NCBI RefSeq assembly: GCF_026391055.1
Contig: NZ_JAPLET010000020.1
Location: forward strand, 1 to 64,000
DNA length: 64,000 nt
DNA from: Spirosoma sp.
GTDB lineage: Bacteria > Bacteroidota > Bacteroidia > Cytophagales > Spirosomataceae
Direction: 5' to 3'
A model generated the notes under the pieces. The model searched no databases, was not told where the DNA came from, and saw only the letters and a list, made by a program, of their open reading frames with translations. Position numbers and translations under genes: made by a program. Shown here in pieces: positions 61,992 through 64,000 of the stretch (the first letter of the stretch is position 1; every line of letters starts with the position of its first letter).

Positions 61992-62348
61992 GGGTTGGTA
62001 TCCACCGCTTAACGGATCGAAATAAGTGGTTATGATCGCATGGCTAAACGGCTTGTAGCGTAAAATTAACGCAAAAATGGAGTTGTTGTTATGGATTGTG
62101 GCTTTAGTGACTTAGGTTCATTGTTGAATAAATCTTGTTCCTGATTCAGTAATTTGGCTGGAGTTTTGATAAACGTACGTTTATGGGCTTGTTAAAAAAC
62201 CTTAAATAAGAACCACATAAACAGAAGTGGTCGTTTGATGTTTACCAATAAAGTAGTGAGACGTTGGGAATAACGAATTGCCGATGCCATAAATCCTGCG
62301 TCAGTGCACTCCTGATTCCCGCTTTTCGCTTCTAACTATTTAAAAATT
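61992..62348. other. Divergent promoter region of LysM operon and porX
   Basis: 357 bases with no gene. It must carry both promoters. No full TAnnTTTG box in good position was found. A short ACCAC/GTGGT stem near 62211-62234 is too weak to call. Confidence 0.5.
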
Positions 62349-63923
62349 ATGCAAAATTATTCGATACTCTGGGCCGACGATGAAATTGATCTCCTGAAAC
62401 CCCACATCCTTTTTCTGAAGAATAAAGGCTACGATGTTACTTCCGTAAACAGTGGAGCCGATGCGCTCGATCAGGTTGAGCAAACCAACTACGATGTTGT
62501 TTTTCTGGACGAAATGATGCCGGGTATGACAGGGCTGGAAACGCTTTCGCAGATTAAACAGATACGTCCGAACCTGCCCGTCGTAATGATTACCAAGAGC
62601 GAAGAAGAGCATATTATGGAAGAGGCTATCGGCTCTAAAATTGCTGATTACCTCATCAAACCGCTCAACCCGAATCAGATTTTGCTGTCTGTGAAAAAGA
62701 TTCTGGACAATAAGCGACTTGTTACCGAGCGTACCAACATCGGCTACCAACAGGATTTCAGGAACATTTCCATGCAGTATAACGACCGTATGGATTTTGA
62801 AGAATGGGTCGATGTGTACAAGAAACTCATCTATTGGGAACTCGAACTCGACAGCTCACAGGATAAAAGCATGTCGGAGGTAATGAATATGCAGAAGAGT
62901 GAAGCTAATTCCGAATTCTGTAAGTTTGTTATTGATAACTACGAAGACTGGCTGAACGATCCTAAAACCGAAAGCCCCATTATGTCGCATCAACTGATGC
63001 GTAAGAAGGTTTTTCCATTGGTTGAGTCAACGCCCGCATCGTCTGGGTCAGCTCCCTTGTTTTTTATTCTGATCGATAATCTGCGATACGACCAATGGAA
63101 AGTAATCCAGCCCTTACTGGCCGACTATTTCACCGTCGAAGAAGAGTCGTCGTATTATTCAATCCTGCCAACTACTACCGGATTTGCCCGTAACGCCATC
63201 TTCTCAGGTATGATGCCCAGCGATATGGAAAAAAAACACCCCGATCTGTGGGTGAATGACGATAGCGAAGACGAAGGGCTTAACAACCATGAAGAGGAAT
63301 TCCTGCGTCGTCAGCTCGAGCAGAGCCGTCTGAACATCAAGATGTCGTACCACAAGATTCTGAATGTCAGCCAGGGTAAGTCGCTCGTCGATAATTTCAA
63401 TAACCTACTTCAGAATCAGTTGAACGTGGTTGTGTACAACTTTGTAGACATGCTGTCTCATGCCCGTACGGATATGGCTATGATCAAGGAGCTGGCTCCT
63501 GATGAATCAGCATATCGGTCCATTACCCGGTCGTGGTTTCTACACTCACCGCTGCTGGAATTTGTTCAGAAAATTGCATCGAAAGGTGGCCGGTTAATTA
63601 TCACGACAGACCACGGTATGATTCGGGTACAGAAGCCCGCTAAAATTGTTGGCTACCGCGAAACGAATACTAATTTACGGTACAAACAAGGCAAGAATCT
63701 TGGATTCGATGACAATCACCTATTTGTCGGTCGTAAGCCGGAACGCTTGTTTCTGCCCAAGCCGCACGTGTCAACGGCTTATGTGTTTACGCTGGAAGAT
63801 TATTTCTTCGCGTATCCCAACAATTACAATTACTACGTGAATCACTACCGGAACACCTTCCAGCATGGGGGCGTATCGCTGGAAGAGATGATTATTCCGT
63901 TTGCCTATTTAAAGGCGAAGTAG
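62349..63923 (+). CDS. porX: PorX-type response regulator with PglZ domain
   Basis: Regulator of the type IX secretion system and gliding machinery. The 524-residue protein has an N-terminal receiver (residues 1-120: ILWADDEIDLL acidic pair, phospho-acceptor Asp in YDVVFLDEMMPG near 58, Thr in VVMITKSEE, Lys in LIKPLNPN). A helical linker follows, then a PglZ alkaline-phosphatase-fold domain (about 205-524) with FFILIDNLRYDQW, LLPTTTG-like SILPTTTGFARNAIFSGM, and the metal ligands in LIITTDHGMIRV. In Porphyromonas PorX works with the kinase PorY and with SigP. Neither partner is in the window. The gene is monocistronic and ends at a long hairpin. Confidence 0.95.
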   Translation: MQNYSILWADDEIDLLKPHILFLKNKGYDVTSVNSGADALDQVEQTNYDVVFLDEMMPGMTGLETLSQIKQIRPNLPVVMITKSEEEHIMEEAIGSKIADYLIKPLNPNQILLSVKKILDNKRLVTERTNIGYQQDFRNISMQYNDRMDFEEWVDVYKKLIYWELELDSSQDKSMSEVMNMQKSEANSEFCKFVIDNYEDWLNDPKTESPIMSHQLMRKKVFPLVESTPASSGSAPLFFILIDNLRYDQWKVIQPLLADYFTVEEESSYYSILPTTTGFARNAIFSGMMPSDMEKKHPDLWVNDDSEDEGLNNHEEEFLRRQLEQSRLNIKMSYHKILNVSQGKSLVDNFNNLLQNQLNVVVYNFVDMLSHARTDMAMIKELAPDESAYRSITRSWFLHSPLLEFVQKIASKGGRLIITTDHGMIRVQKPAKIVGYRETNTNLRYKQGKNLGFDDNHLFVGRKPERLFLPKPHVSTAYVFTLEDYFFAYPNNYNYYVNHYRNTFQHGGVSLEEMIIPFAYLKAK

Positions 63924-63992
63924 TTGATTAGCGAAATGAGTGGAGTGAGTTGTATCTGTTTTACTCGCTCCACTCATTTCACTAATCAACTA
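63921..63992. terminator. 30-bp hairpin after porX
   Basis: Left arm 63921-63950 pairs with 63963-63992 over 30 bp with two wobble pairs and a 12-nt loop. The first three bases are the stop codon of porX. Strong enough to stop transcription from both sides. Confidence 0.75.
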
Positions 63993-64000
63993 CTACACCA

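Overview
The window reads as a chromosomal segment of a Bacteroidota bacterium of the order Cytophagales, most like Spirosoma and its relatives. The evidence is a PorX-type response regulator with a PglZ domain, a TamB homologue, a TIGR02757 protein, LytTR regulators, a FAS1 protein, an ECF sigma/anti-sigma pair, and promoters of the Bacteroidota type (TTTG about 20 nt before TAnnTTTG) instead of -35/-10 boxes. Species assignment is inference; there is no rRNA in the window.

Layout. 1-1012: 3' part of treY (trehalose synthesis). 1119-8055 (minus): a six-gene surface-glycan operon with a family-4 glycosyltransferase, a GmhB-like HAD phosphatase, two family-9 glycosyltransferases, a NodU/TobZ-type carbamoyltransferase and a family-2 glycosyltransferase. 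A further glycosyltransferase lies divergent at 8308. 9407-18335: signalling block with a LytTR-receiver protein in reversed domain order, a stand-alone CheB, a 1418-residue CheB-CheR-PAS-histidine kinase fusion, a small PAS protein and a membrane histidine kinase. 18720-18796: tRNA-Asp(GTC). 18984-21234: two secreted glycoside hydrolases. 21308-38433: mostly conserved housekeeping genes (tamB, tsaD, MOSC protein, UbiA-like membrane protein, VOC protein, alpha/beta hydrolase, PBP1A, msrB, ECF sigma/anti-sigma, FAS1 protein, ALDH7-type dehydrogenase).

The accessory region starts near 38489 with a small HTH protein, a GIY-YIG protein and a tyrosine recombinase (39498-40670). From about 42995 to 53028 (decayed traces to about 54670) the DNA is visibly AT-richer in its genes. 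It is organised as single plus-strand genes separated by a conserved intercassette module. At the centre of each module is an 86-93 bp site that starts with GCCCAAC or ACCCAAC and ends with GTTGGGTG, with an inner pair of arms whose sequence differs between sites but stays self-complementary. This is the architecture of integron attC sites. Eight well-preserved sites, one weakened site (F2) and two strongly decayed ones are present. Most are followed by about three tandem ~50 bp satellite repeats and preceded by a related block. The cassettes encode unknown small proteins, many membrane-bound or secreted, plus one DUF7660 protein, a zinc-ribbon protein, a frameshifted beta-helix protein and a methyltransferase. 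No canonical integron integrase is present. The nearby recombinase lacks the extra segment expected of IntI, so this is best described as an integron-like cassette array without a recognised IntI.

56000-57350: ArsR-type regulator, SRPBCC protein and Arr rifampin ADP-ribosyltransferase. 57630-63923: DUF1080 protein, aldose 1-epimerase, TIGR02757 protein, small membrane protein, LysM protein and porX, the regulator of type IX secretion.
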